Positions 38,985 through 45,759 of a stretch of DNA of 46,244 nucleotides are shown piece by piece. This DNA is from a virus: IMG/VR virus record IMGVR_UViG_3300009420_000019, positions 1-46,244 of that record. One strand, given 5' to 3'. Below the pieces are notes generated by a model, which worked only from the letters and a program-made list of their open reading frames with translations, ran no database searches and had not been told where the DNA came from. Position 1 is the stretch's first letter; each line of letters starts with the position of its first letter. The position numbers were made by a program, and so were the translations under genes.

Positions 38985-39665
38985 ATGAAGACTAAACTAA
39001 TTAGTTACACCCAAGCACGCCCTGGACCAACAGATTTTCAAGTAGGCTCAAAGCCAGGGGAAATATCAATGCTAGATCTTGTAGCATATTGTGCTAGAGT
39101 TAGTAACCCAGACAATCAGAACAATTCAGCAACCAACGAGAAGCTGGTTAAATATCTAATTAAACATAAACACTGGTCGCCACTTGAGATGGTTAGTGTG
39201 TGCATGGAAGTGGAGACAACTAGAGACATAGGAAGACAACTTCTACGACACAGGAGTTTTAGCTTTCAAGAATTCAGCCAGCGGTATGCAGATCCTACAA
39301 AGGATTTAGAGTTTGAGATTAGAGAACCACGTTTACAAGATCCAAAGAACAGGCAAAATTCTATTGTATGTGATGATGGTGTATTGTATGATGAATGGGC
39401 TAACAAGCAATCAGCAGTAATAGAGACTGCAAAGATGGCTTACGACTGGGCTATTGAGAACGGCATTGCTAAAGAACAAGCAAGAGCAGTACTACCCGAA
39501 GGAAATACAATGAGTAGACTGTATGTTAATGGAACGTTGCGTAGTTGGGTTCACTACATTGAGCTCCGTAGGGCTAATGGCACGCAGCTAGAACATATTC
39601 AACTAGCTGAGAGTATAGCTGAAGCTATTGTTAAGATATTTCCTGTGGATCTGGCAACTGAATAG
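38985..39665 (+). CDS. thyX: Flavin-dependent thymidylate synthase
   Basis: 226 residues. The ThyX signature RHRxxSxxxxSxR is exact: R88-H89-R90, S93, S98, R100 (RHRSFSFQEFSQRY). An HKHWSPLEM lead and EQARAVLPEGNTMSRLYVNG are also diagnostic (nucleotide- and FAD-binding). Makes dTMP from dUMP with methylene-tetrahydrofolate and NADPH, completing the dNTP supply with NrdAB. Its last 35 bases overlap the minus-strand NUMOD3 gene tail. Confidence 0.96.
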   Translation: MKTKLISYTQARPGPTDFQVGSKPGEISMLDLVAYCARVSNPDNQNNSATNEKLVKYLIKHKHWSPLEMVSVCMEVETTRDIGRQLLRHRSFSFQEFSQRYADPTKDLEFEIREPRLQDPKNRQNSIVCDDGVLYDEWANKQSAVIETAKMAYDWAIENGIAKEQARAVLPEGNTMSRLYVNGTLRSWVHYIELRRANGTQLEHIQLAESIAEAIVKIFPVDLATE

Positions 39666-40179
39666 GATCAGGCCTGTATTTGTCGTAGAACCTACCCCAT
39701 TGCCAGCCTTCTGGTAGTGGTTCACTAACAGGGATTGTTGTTGTTACTTGCTCAGGTGATACACACCATCTACGACGCTCCTTAAAGAAAGAGGCTTGGG
39801 ACATTTTAATCCTAGTCTCTTTTCTATGAGCCTTACCATACATTGGATTGTTATTACCTCTCCTAGTACCCGTCATCGTTCTTGATACCTTATCTCTAAA
39901 CTCAGCATCCCTGCCATTCTTACGAGCAGGATGATTGTCGCCCAGTTTAGCCAAGCGTATCCTTTCTATACCTTCAGGTGTGTGATGTTTTGTTCTTTCT
40001 CTCGCTGTATCGTTAGCGATCTCTAATCCTAAGTGTAGCGCGTGTTGTCTTATTTGTTCAATAGTAGAGAACCTTCTAATAAGTTCACGAGGCTTTGGTA
40101 CATCCTGGACTTGGGTGTTGTCCACGATATACAATGTATTCTTATGATTGAATAAGAAAAATAACGAAGCTTTACTCAT
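39631..40179 (-). CDS. NUMOD3-containing protein, homing-endonuclease relative
   Basis: 182 residues from the ATG at 40179 (a GTG at 40194 is in frame). RGNNNPMYGKAHRKETRIKM (about 107-126) matches the NUMOD3 DNA-binding motif of homing endonucleases, and KLGDNHPARKNGRD upstream looks like a diverged second copy. The N-terminus (SLFFLFNHKNTLYIVD) does not show an obvious HNH or GIY-YIG catalytic centre, so the nuclease half may be lost or diverged. It lies directly after the minus-strand nuclease-like gene (ATG just past its TGA) and converges on thyX with a 35-base overlap. Confidence 0.68.
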   Translation of the reverse strand: MSKASLFFLFNHKNTLYIVDNTQVQDVPKPRELIRRFSTIEQIRQHALHLGLEIANDTARERTKHHTPEGIERIRLAKLGDNHPARKNGRDAEFRDKVSRTMTGTRRGNNNPMYGKAHRKETRIKMSQASFFKERRRWCVSPEQVTTTIPVSEPLPEGWQWGRFYDKYRPDPIQLPDPQEIS

Positions 40180-40180
40180 A

Positions 40181-41518
40181 TCAGAGTTTAACACCTAATA
40201 GGTTTGTAAATGCTTTCTTCTTCTCAAATATGTTTCTGTAGTAAGGTAATCCGTCAGCCCCATAATCACCACGTTTAACTCTTATATCAATAAATAGATC
40301 ATCAGGCCGTTTCCTCTTATCAACATATATAGACATAAGAGGTAAGTCTTCACTAGATCCTCTACCTTTACTTACGCCTATAACTGAATAAAAGTCTAAG
40401 CCTTCCATCATGTCATGAATTTTATCAAAATTATAGTTAATAGCAGCGCCTCCCTTCAAGTCTACGAGTGAAACATAATCCTCATTTAATGTAAGGTGTT
40501 TTATTATAGATTTAGCCAACACTCTCTTTCCTTCCTTACCAGACAGTGATGTTGCCACACTATTAGCTACTTGTTTGTAACTGTACATAAGCGCAACAGC
40601 AGCATCCTTTTCGTGTGCTAAACTACCAAGCTTAGAGTTGAACATAGACTTAGAGAACGGCAAGCTTACATTAAAGAACTCTTTCCAAAGTGTCTTTTGT
40701 ACCTCATATGTTACACCTCCCATCTGTCCAAACTGTCCTACGCCACCAATCTTAAGTGATACGTTAATGTTAACTGGTATAGTCTTTCCTTCATGGTCTG
40801 TTGCTAAAACTCTTACGTCTACCTTTGTACCTGTTTGGTCTGTTTCACCGTCTGCTAGTACTGTTATCTCATTCTTAACATTATTGACATAAAACAAATC
40901 CGCCCACTCTTGTACGATAGTGCTGTTGGCATAGTCTACAGCGCCGCTAATTTCACTGGAAAAGGCTGACCAAAGAGACATATCCTTAACAGCCCTGTAG
41001 TTATTAAGAGCAAGTCCATATTGAAGACACACAGTATCGAGTATTGTTACATCCTTATTCTTAGATTCCCAAGACTTCTTACCAGTATTGCTAGCGCCCA
41101 AGGATCTTATCATACTCTTTATGTTGTTCTCGGTAACGTTTTGTTCCTTACTCTTGAACCTACAAGCTATGGCAGCGGCAAATATTAATTCAGCAACGTT
41201 GCCTTTGTTGAATGTCTTTTTCCCCTCACCTTCACCGCCTTTGTACTCATCACTCTTGAATAAAGTTGTTTTCCCATGCTCACCGCCAGACTTGTCTATG
41301 AATTTGTACTCTTTAGCTGACATGCTTAAAATTTTGGTTAATTCAGATAGACTCATACGACCTATGTTCCTGGTGGCTGTTTTTGTCTGTATCTTCTCTA
41401 GTACTATCGGTGTGGCACCTTTGACACGTTCATGTGGAGCGCCATTCTTACACTTGGATTGAAATATAGCAATTCTCATGTCGCCGTATCTATTTACATT
41501 AAAATCTAATTGACTCAT
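40181..41518 (-). CDS. Putative PD-(D/E)xK-like nuclease (445 aa)
   Basis: 445 residues from ATG 41518 (AGAGGT ribosome site; a longer start at 41566 lies in the promoter). Possible core: TGTKVDVRVLATD, then VNINVSLKIGGVGQFGQMGG, which resembles the D...(S/E)xK active site of restriction-type nucleases with a QFGQ-like Gln/Gly block. A front segment NVAELIFAAAIACRF may be the E-containing first helix. Family not certain. It is one of only two minus-strand genes here and has its own promoter. It could be a defence, exclusion or mobile-element nuclease. Confidence 0.55.
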   Translation of the reverse strand: MSQLDFNVNRYGDMRIAIFQSKCKNGAPHERVKGATPIVLEKIQTKTATRNIGRMSLSELTKILSMSAKEYKFIDKSGGEHGKTTLFKSDEYKGGEGEGKKTFNKGNVAELIFAAAIACRFKSKEQNVTENNIKSMIRSLGASNTGKKSWESKNKDVTILDTVCLQYGLALNNYRAVKDMSLWSAFSSEISGAVDYANSTIVQEWADLFYVNNVKNEITVLADGETDQTGTKVDVRVLATDHEGKTIPVNINVSLKIGGVGQFGQMGGVTYEVQKTLWKEFFNVSLPFSKSMFNSKLGSLAHEKDAAVALMYSYKQVANSVATSLSGKEGKRVLAKSIIKHLTLNEDYVSLVDLKGGAAINYNFDKIHDMMEGLDFYSVIGVSKGRGSSEDLPLMSIYVDKRKRPDDLFIDIRVKRGDYGADGLPYYRNIFEKKKAFTNLLGVKL

Positions 41519-41548
41519 AACTGTTACCTCTTTATTATTTAAAACAAT

Positions 41549-41577
41549 ACAATACACTCTAAACAACCATTTGTCAA
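41549..41577 (-). promoter_or_regulatory. Sigma70-type promoter for the minus-strand island
   Basis: On the minus strand: TTGACA (41572-41577), 17-base spacer, TATTGT (41549-41554). It lies 30 bases before the ATG at 41518. It lacks the ACCAAAA box and faces away from the late promoter at 41627. Confidence 0.75.
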
Positions 41578-41626
41578 CATATGTGTGTTTAAAGTACCTA
41601 TATTGTAATGTGTACCTATTAGTATT

Positions 41627-41634
41627 TATAAATA
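41627..41634 (+). promoter_or_regulatory. T4-type late promoter
   Basis: TATAAATA in the divergent intergenic region. A 30-base leader with AAAGGAGAG precedes the DUF1353 gene (ATG 41665). Leadered type. Confidence 0.75.
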
Positions 41635-41664
41635 AGAATAGAACAGTTAATAAAAGGAGAGATT

Positions 41665-42186
41665 ATGTCTAAATTTAACAGGCTACTAGATGCCAAATTC
41701 ACCCCACCTAAAACGTGGACTTTAGATTCTAGTTTAGTTTTTGATAGTGATAAGTTATCGGAAGATGACAGAGCTGCCTTAAAAGCAGTTGGCGCCACCA
41801 TTAACAGAGCTGGTAAAATCACAGCTAAAAAAGGATTTAAAACAGACTTAGCATCTGTACCTAGAATTGCTTGGGTAGTAATAGCACCGTTTGACGTAGC
41901 GAGAGCTGCTGTTATACACGACGCTTTATACTCAGCAATACGACAAAACAGAATTAAAAATGGATATCCCATTGGTTCTGATGGTAAAGATGAAACAGTC
42001 GAATCTAAACAATCAGCAAAGCAAGCAAAGCTTGTAGCTGATAAAGTCTTCTTAGAGGCTATGTTGGAAGCAGATGTTCCAACAGCTAATTGGAAAGCAT
42101 ATCCCGCCTATTGGTCTGTAAGACTATTTGGTAGATGGAGTGTTATTCCTAGAGAAGATGACAAACAACAACCAAAATCTAAATAA
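41665..42186 (+). CDS. DUF1353 family protein
   Basis: 173 residues. KKGFKTDLASVPRIAWVVIAPF and ARAAVIHDALYSA match the DUF1353 phage family (G-F-x-T-D-x-A-S-x-P-R ... H-D-x-L-Y). The conserved Asp, Ser and His-Asp suggest an enzyme or metal site, but function is not known to me. The late promoter and ribosome site suggest a virion or lysis-time role. Confidence 0.8.
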   Translation: MSKFNRLLDAKFTPPKTWTLDSSLVFDSDKLSEDDRAALKAVGATINRAGKITAKKGFKTDLASVPRIAWVVIAPFDVARAAVIHDALYSAIRQNRIKNGYPIGSDGKDETVESKQSAKQAKLVADKVFLEAMLEADVPTANWKAYPAYWSVRLFGRWSVIPREDDKQQPKSK

Positions 42187-42199
42187 CAAGGAGATAGAA

Positions 42200-42649
42200 A
42201 TGGCTATTGAATCAAACAAAGAAGTATTTGAGATACTTTTTAATATCAAGGAACAAATCCTAGAGTTGGAACTTGCACTATATGAAGCAGGGGAAACAGA
42301 TGGGTTTACACCACCTGCACCGGGCGACTACCAGCATCCAGAAACACCAACACACGAAATGCCGGTAGAACTTGAAGGTACTAGTTCGTATTGGAGTGCT
42401 GTTACTCAAACATGGCTTTCACCAACGCATGAAGATACACATGATGTATTCTACAATGCTGATACAAACATGGAATGGCTACCTGGCGAAGGGTGGACTA
42501 ACACTGGTGTATCTGATTGGTCTAACAACTTTGCTCCTAGAGCAGGTTGGGACGAGGCTAAATACCTAGAACTTGCTAATAACCCAGAGTATGTATTTCA
42601 AGAAGGCGCTGAAGAGACAACACCGGACGTCGATCTAGATACACAATAA
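42200..42649 (+). CDS. Hypothetical acidic protein (149 aa), possibly virion-associated
   Basis: Start 42200 (MAIESNKEVFEILFNIKEQIL) follows AAGGAG; an earlier start lies inside the DUF1353 gene. An N-terminal helix is followed by a Pro/Thr/Glu-rich, Trp-rich region (SYWSAVTQTWLSPTHED, MEWLPGEGWTNTGVSDW). Composition suggests an extended surface or structural protein. No family recognised. Confidence 0.6.
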   Translation: MAIESNKEVFEILFNIKEQILELELALYEAGETDGFTPPAPGDYQHPETPTHEMPVELEGTSSYWSAVTQTWLSPTHEDTHDVFYNADTNMEWLPGEGWTNTGVSDWSNNFAPRAGWDEAKYLELANNPEYVFQEGAEETTPDVDLDTQ

Positions 42650-42670
42650 ATTATCATTATGGAGAACAAT

Positions 42671-42844
42671 ATGACACATGAAGTATTAGTAGAAGCATTT
42701 GCTATTTACATTGCAGAGTCTGAAAACTTTGAAACAAAAGGTGTAAAAGCCTCAGCAGCTAGAGCCCGTAAAGCTCTTATGGAACTAACCAAAGCAGCTA
42801 AAACCCGTCGAGGAGAGATCCAAGACAAAAAGAACAGCCTTTAA
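42671..42844 (+). CDS. Small histone-H1-tail-like helical protein (57 aa)
   Basis: Start 42671 (MTHEVLVEAFAIYIAE) has GGAG at good distance; 42659 is an alternative. The second half (KGVKASAARARKALMELTKA) is Lys/Arg/Ala-rich, as in short histone-like proteins that recur in many phages. May bind nucleic acid; role unproven. Confidence 0.6.
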   Translation: MTHEVLVEAFAIYIAESENFETKGVKASAARARKALMELTKAAKTRRGEIQDKKNSL

Positions 42845-42860
42845 ACCTTTAGGAGGAGAT

Positions 42861-43028
42861 ATGGTAGACTATATTAAAGATAGATTATTTGAGAGAACCT
42901 CATGGGATGGTGTAACCATCGTATGTATCTCATTGTTAGTTATTGTAGCCGCGCCTATTGTTAAACTATTAGCCTGGCCAGCATTGGCTTATGGCATCTG
43001 GACCGTTTATACAGCGGAAAAGGGATAG
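42861..43028 (+). CDS. Small membrane protein (55 aa)
   Basis: 55 residues with a very strong ribosome site (AGGAGGAG). MVDYIKDRLFERTSWDGVTI is followed by two hydrophobic stretches (IVCISLLVIVAAPIVKLLAW, PALAYGIWTVY). This short membrane protein with the RLFERTSWDG lead occurs widely in marine T4-like phages. It ends the unit before a strong terminator. Confidence 0.7.
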   Translation: MVDYIKDRLFERTSWDGVTIVCISLLVIVAAPIVKLLAWPALAYGIWTVYTAEKG

Positions 43029-43045
43029 TTACAATCCGACGAGAA

Positions 43046-43077
43046 ACGGGTTGCAGTCATCTGTAACCCGTTTTTTT
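43046..43077 (+). terminator. Strong intrinsic terminator
   Basis: ACGGGTTGCAG (43046-43056), loop TCAT, CTGTAACCCGT (43061-43071): 11 pairs with one G-T, followed by a T7 run (43071-43077). The clearest Rho-independent terminator in the window, ending the late unit from 41627. Confidence 0.95.
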
Positions 43078-43085
43078 ATCTGTGA

Positions 43086-43139
43086 TAGGACCAAAAGATG
43101 TATATAACTGTTGACATAAGCTCCACAAGAACTTATAAT
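43086..43139 (+). promoter_or_regulatory. Early promoter with upstream TAGGACCAAAAGATG element
   Basis: TTGACA (43111-43116), 17-base spacer, TATAAT (43134-43139): perfect consensus. The 15-base element at 43086-43100 is identical to that at 36308-36322, ten bases before the -35. Drives 43163-44141 after a terminator. Confidence 0.92.
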
Positions 43140-43162
43140 GTATATAGAAATTGAGGAATAAC

Positions 43163-43417
43163 ATGACAGAATATAATGATGTAGTCGAGAATCAGAAAAA
43201 TATAATACTAGCAGAGAAATGGGCCGGTGAGGTAAACTATTTACTAGGACAAGATGGTTATATTGAAACAGCATATAACTCAGGCCTTGTTACTAGAGTA
43301 TACCACAGAGGACCAAAAGAAGGAACCACTGAAGTACTAGAACCTAGGATGTCTAGGGATCAAATTCTAGGCGGATTTGGAGCAGTAGAAGCAGATATGT
43401 TGAGGAACAACAGATGA
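43163..43417 (+). CDS. Hypothetical protein (84 aa)
   Basis: Start 43163 (MTEYNDVVENQKNIILAEKW) is preferred over 43151 (TTG) because GAGGA lies six bases upstream. Small acidic alpha/beta protein. First gene after an early consensus promoter, so perhaps a host-takeover factor. Coupled to the next gene by ATGA. No family recognised. Confidence 0.6.
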   Translation: MTEYNDVVENQKNIILAEKWAGEVNYLLGQDGYIETAYNSGLVTRVYHRGPKEGTTEVLEPRMSRDQILGGFGAVEADMLRNNR

Positions 43418-43608
43418 AATATGTAAAAGAAAAGTTAATGTCGCCAGTACAAATAGCAGAGACTATTAGACGGCTGACATCTGTAGAGATAAGTCAATTA
43501 GCAGACGCACTAACAAACGACAACATGGGCGATAAGCTACAGTTTGCGATCGCTAGTGAAATACAAGACAAACACAACCCAGAACAGCAACGACATATAG
43601 ACTGTTAA
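43414..43608 (+). CDS. Hypothetical small helical protein (64 aa)
   Basis: 64 residues; a helical core LMSPVQIAETIRRLTSVEIS and QLADALTNDNMGDKLQFAIA. Such short helices resemble DNA- or protein-binding accessory proteins of T4-like phages, but no match is known. Coupled by ATGA upstream; 11 bases before the peptidase gene. Confidence 0.55.
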   Translation: MKYVKEKLMSPVQIAETIRRLTSVEISQLADALTNDNMGDKLQFAIASEIQDKHNPEQQRHIDC

Positions 43609-43619
43609 GGATACTCGCT

Positions 43620-44141
43620 ATGCACCCAGGTAACTGGTTACACCTTGAAGGCGGACGTAAAAATCAAAGAGAACTAGCATTAGATGTGATGGTATATTGC
43701 ATAGACAAAATGCTACCACGTTTTAGCACACTTGATCTAGACGTACACATAGGCAATTATACAACAACTGAAGGTATAATGGGAAGTTGTATGCACCAAC
43801 ACGATAACATTTGTGAAATAAAACTAGACAAACATCAGGACCATTACAATCTCATACGAACTACATGCCACGAAATGGTACACGTCAAGCAATATGTACG
43901 CAAAGAGTTGACTGATAAACGCCTCGGATATCCCCCATATTTGGTTAACATGTGGAAAGGTAAACAACACACAGACAGACGTTGTGAGCCATGGGAACGT
44001 GAAGCGTGGGATATGGAGACACTATTAGCACATGATTACATTAAAAATCATACAAATCACACAATAAAGGCGATAAAAGCTATAAAAATGCTTGACAAAA
44101 GGTCCTTAGGCTGCTATAATAACGGTATAATAAAGGAATAA
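43620..44141 (+). CDS. Zincin-type metallopeptidase
   Basis: 173 residues. IRTTCHEMVHVKQYVRKEL contains the HExxH zinc motif (H84, E85, H88), and CEPWEREAWDMETLLA supplies a third acidic ligand downstream, as in SprT-like or related zincins. No signal peptide, so cytosolic. Early expression under the promoter at 43111 suggests it could target a host protein; this is inference. Its 3' end contains the next promoter and encodes NNGIIKE from the shared repeat. Confidence 0.8.
   Translation: MHPGNWLHLEGGRKNQRELALDVMVYCIDKMLPRFSTLDLDVHIGNYTTTEGIMGSCMHQHDNICEIKLDKHQDHYNLIRTTCHEMVHVKQYVRKELTDKRLGYPPYLVNMWKGKQHTDRRCEPWEREAWDMETLLAHDYIKNHTNHTIKAIKAIKMLDKRSLGCYNNGIIKE
44092..44120 (+). promoter_or_regulatory. 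Perfect sigma70 promoter inside the peptidase 3' end
   Basis: TTGACA (44092-44097), 17-base spacer, TATAAT (44115-44120), then AACGGTATAAT as at 9560 and 10088. Drives the HAD gene at 44149 with a short leader carrying AAAGGA. Lies within coding sequence. Confidence 0.87.
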
Positions 44142-44148
44142 CTGATAT

Positions 44149-44754
44149 ATGATGTACAATAAAGATAAGATAATTTTAACAGACTGTGATGGCGTATGCC
44201 TAGATTGGGAGTTCGGCTTCCACACTTGGATGTCGTCAACAATGGGCATGGAGATTAAGACACCACATATGTATGATGTGGGTGCTACTTACGGCATAAC
44301 CAAATTAGAGTCCAGAGAGTATGTTGAGAGGTTTAACTCTTCAGCTGCCATGGGATTCCTCCCACCCTTGAGAGACGCTCAATATTACATGAAGTTAATC
44401 GCTGAGGAGTTAGGTTATAGATTTATTGCTGTAACTAGTTTATCAACTGATGAGTCAGCACAAAAGCTAAGGACATGTAACTTAAAGAAACTATTTGGTA
44501 ACGACACATTTGTTGAATACCACTACCTAGGCTGTGGTGATGATAAGAATGAGATCCTAGTTGAACTATCCACTAGGTTCGAAGGAAGTATGTGGGTTGA
44601 GGACAAGTATGTAAATGCTGAGGTAGGCTTAGAAATAGGTTACGATGCTATTCTCATGGAACACGGCCACTCTCTAAATTATGTAGGTGATGCCAAAGTA
44701 ATGAAAAACTGGAAAGAGATTTATGAGTACACAAGAGACAAAGCAAAAGTTTGA
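44149..44754 (+). CDS. HAD-superfamily phosphatase
   Basis: 201 residues. IILTDCDGVCLDW carries the HAD nucleophile motif DxDG (D12 and D14). A second motif region (FIAVTSLS, with the motif II Thr/Ser) and WVEDKYVNAEVG (motif IV acidic pair) complete the site. Substrate unknown; phage HAD enzymes of this kind include nucleotide and sugar phosphatases. First gene after the promoter at 44092; overlaps the next gene by 32 bases. Confidence 0.85.
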   Translation: MMYNKDKIILTDCDGVCLDWEFGFHTWMSSTMGMEIKTPHMYDVGATYGITKLESREYVERFNSSAAMGFLPPLRDAQYYMKLIAEELGYRFIAVTSLSTDESAQKLRTCNLKKLFGNDTFVEYHYLGCGDDKNEILVELSTRFEGSMWVEDKYVNAEVGLEIGYDAILMEHGHSLNYVGDAKVMKNWKEIYEYTRDKAKV

Positions 44755-45031
44755 ACCAGAGGAGTTAAAGAACTCCACTAGGATCTACAAATCAGCAACA
44801 CCCAAGTACACACTTGATTGGTATCTAAAATGGGTAGCCAGTGCATTTGTATTGTCCTCAATGTCTATTCGTGGTGTAGAAGGTATGCAAGTATACGACT
44901 TGTATCTATCATTTGTTGGCATTAGTTTGTGGTTAACTGTATCACTGATATGGAAGGACCGAGCATTAATACTACTTAATGGTGTTGGTTTATTATTTTT
45001 AATGAGAGCAATAGCAGAGAGGTTAATATAA
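44723..45031 (+). CDS. Conserved small membrane protein (102 aa)
   Basis: 102 residues with the motif LDWYLKWVASAFVLSSMSIR, then LYLSFVGISLWLTVSLIW and DRALILLNGVGLLFLMRAI: three transmembrane segments. This DWxLKWxAS...WKDRAxIxLN arrangement is common in T4-like marine phages as an unnamed membrane protein. Overlaps neighbours at both ends. Confidence 0.72.
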   Translation: MSTQETKQKFEPEELKNSTRIYKSATPKYTLDWYLKWVASAFVLSSMSIRGVEGMQVYDLYLSFVGISLWLTVSLIWKDRALILLNGVGLLFLMRAIAERLI

Positions 45032-45291
45032 TGATAGCAGAACTACTATGTGTTACCGAGCAGGAATGTAACGGCGGAGTGGCAAAACAATACAAATTTA
45101 CTAATGGCTATGGTGCAAGTGTTATACGACACAAGTTTTCATATGGTTGGGATAAAGGCCAATGGGAGCTAGCAGTAACTGAAGGTGATGATAACGAACT
45201 ATGTTACACCACTGACATCACAAACGATGTGCTTGGATATCTAAGTGATGAGCAGGTAGATGACTACCTAAAACAGATCAGTTTGCTATAG
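45031..45291 (+). CDS. Conserved small phage protein (86 aa)
   Basis: 86 residues. A strand-rich start (IAELLCVTEQECNGGVAKQY, YKFTNGYGASVIRHKFSYGW) and an acidic C-terminal helix (VLGYLSDEQVDDYLKQISLL). Similar short proteins occur in T4-like phages; no function known. One-base overlap with the membrane-protein gene. Confidence 0.6.
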   Translation: MIAELLCVTEQECNGGVAKQYKFTNGYGASVIRHKFSYGWDKGQWELAVTEGDDNELCYTTDITNDVLGYLSDEQVDDYLKQISLL

Positions 45292-45292
45292 G

Positions 45293-45300
45293 TATAAATA
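45293..45300 (+). promoter_or_regulatory. Late promoter five bases before a start codon
   Basis: TATAAATA immediately after the previous stop, then CAGGT and ATG at 45306. The AGGT touching the ATG is too close to act as a ribosome site. Predicts a leaderless late mRNA. Confidence 0.75.
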
Positions 45301-45305
45301 CAGGT

Positions 45306-45512
45306 ATGAAACATTTAAAAGAAGTTAAATCAAGCTATTTAAACCATTTTGTCTATGCAATATTCTTTAGTTTTGTTGCATTGGCAGTATTTGTAACAGG
45401 CATTATACATGCCTTCTTCCCTTGGTGGTTTGCTGTTACGCCATACAAGTTATCTAAGTATATCGTTGATGAGACAGAAAAACAATTTGGATTAGGAGAT
45501 AAAGATGAGTGA
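45306..45512 (+). CDS. DUF6356-like membrane protein
   Basis: 68 residues with one long or two short transmembrane segments (YAIFFSFVALAVFVTGIIHA, FFPWWFAVTPY) and a charged tail. The HLKEVKSSYLNHFVYAI start and IHAFFPWWF match the small DUF6356 family found in phages and marine bacteria (from memory). Role unknown. Late promoter directly upstream. Confidence 0.7.
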   Translation: MKHLKEVKSSYLNHFVYAIFFSFVALAVFVTGIIHAFFPWWFAVTPYKLSKYIVDETEKQFGLGDKDE

Positions 45513-45759
45513 TTTAGAAATAACATTTGCATTTATATACATTGCTTGCTTAGCTGGGTGTGCTTACACATCATACAGGTTAGGTTTTCGAGAGGGAACA
45601 ACGAAGATGATAGAGTTTTGTGCCTCAAAACGAGACAAACATGGCATGACATTGATGAAGTTTGAGGGCGACAACATAGAGTTTCTTGATGTATTAGAAT
45701 ATAACAAGCTGGTGCTTGATGCGTTGGCTAAGGTGACGCACGTAGATGAACGGGCCTGA
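45505..45759 (+). CDS. Small membrane-anchored protein (84 aa)
   Basis: 84 residues: one N-terminal transmembrane segment (ITFAFIYIACLAGCAYTSYR) and a soluble tail with GFREGTTKMIEFCASKRDKH. Overlaps the previous and next genes. This shape (single anchor plus short cytosolic domain) is common among unnamed phage membrane proteins. Function unknown. Confidence 0.6.
   Translation: MSDLEITFAFIYIACLAGCAYTSYRLGFREGTTKMIEFCASKRDKHGMTLMKFEGDNIEFLDVLEYNKLVLDALAKVTHVDERA

Noticed and set aside
40638-41462. Plus-strand ORFs opposite the minus-strand nuclease-like gene
   Set aside because: Shadow ORFs; the minus-strand frame has the promoter, ribosome site and coherent protein sequence.
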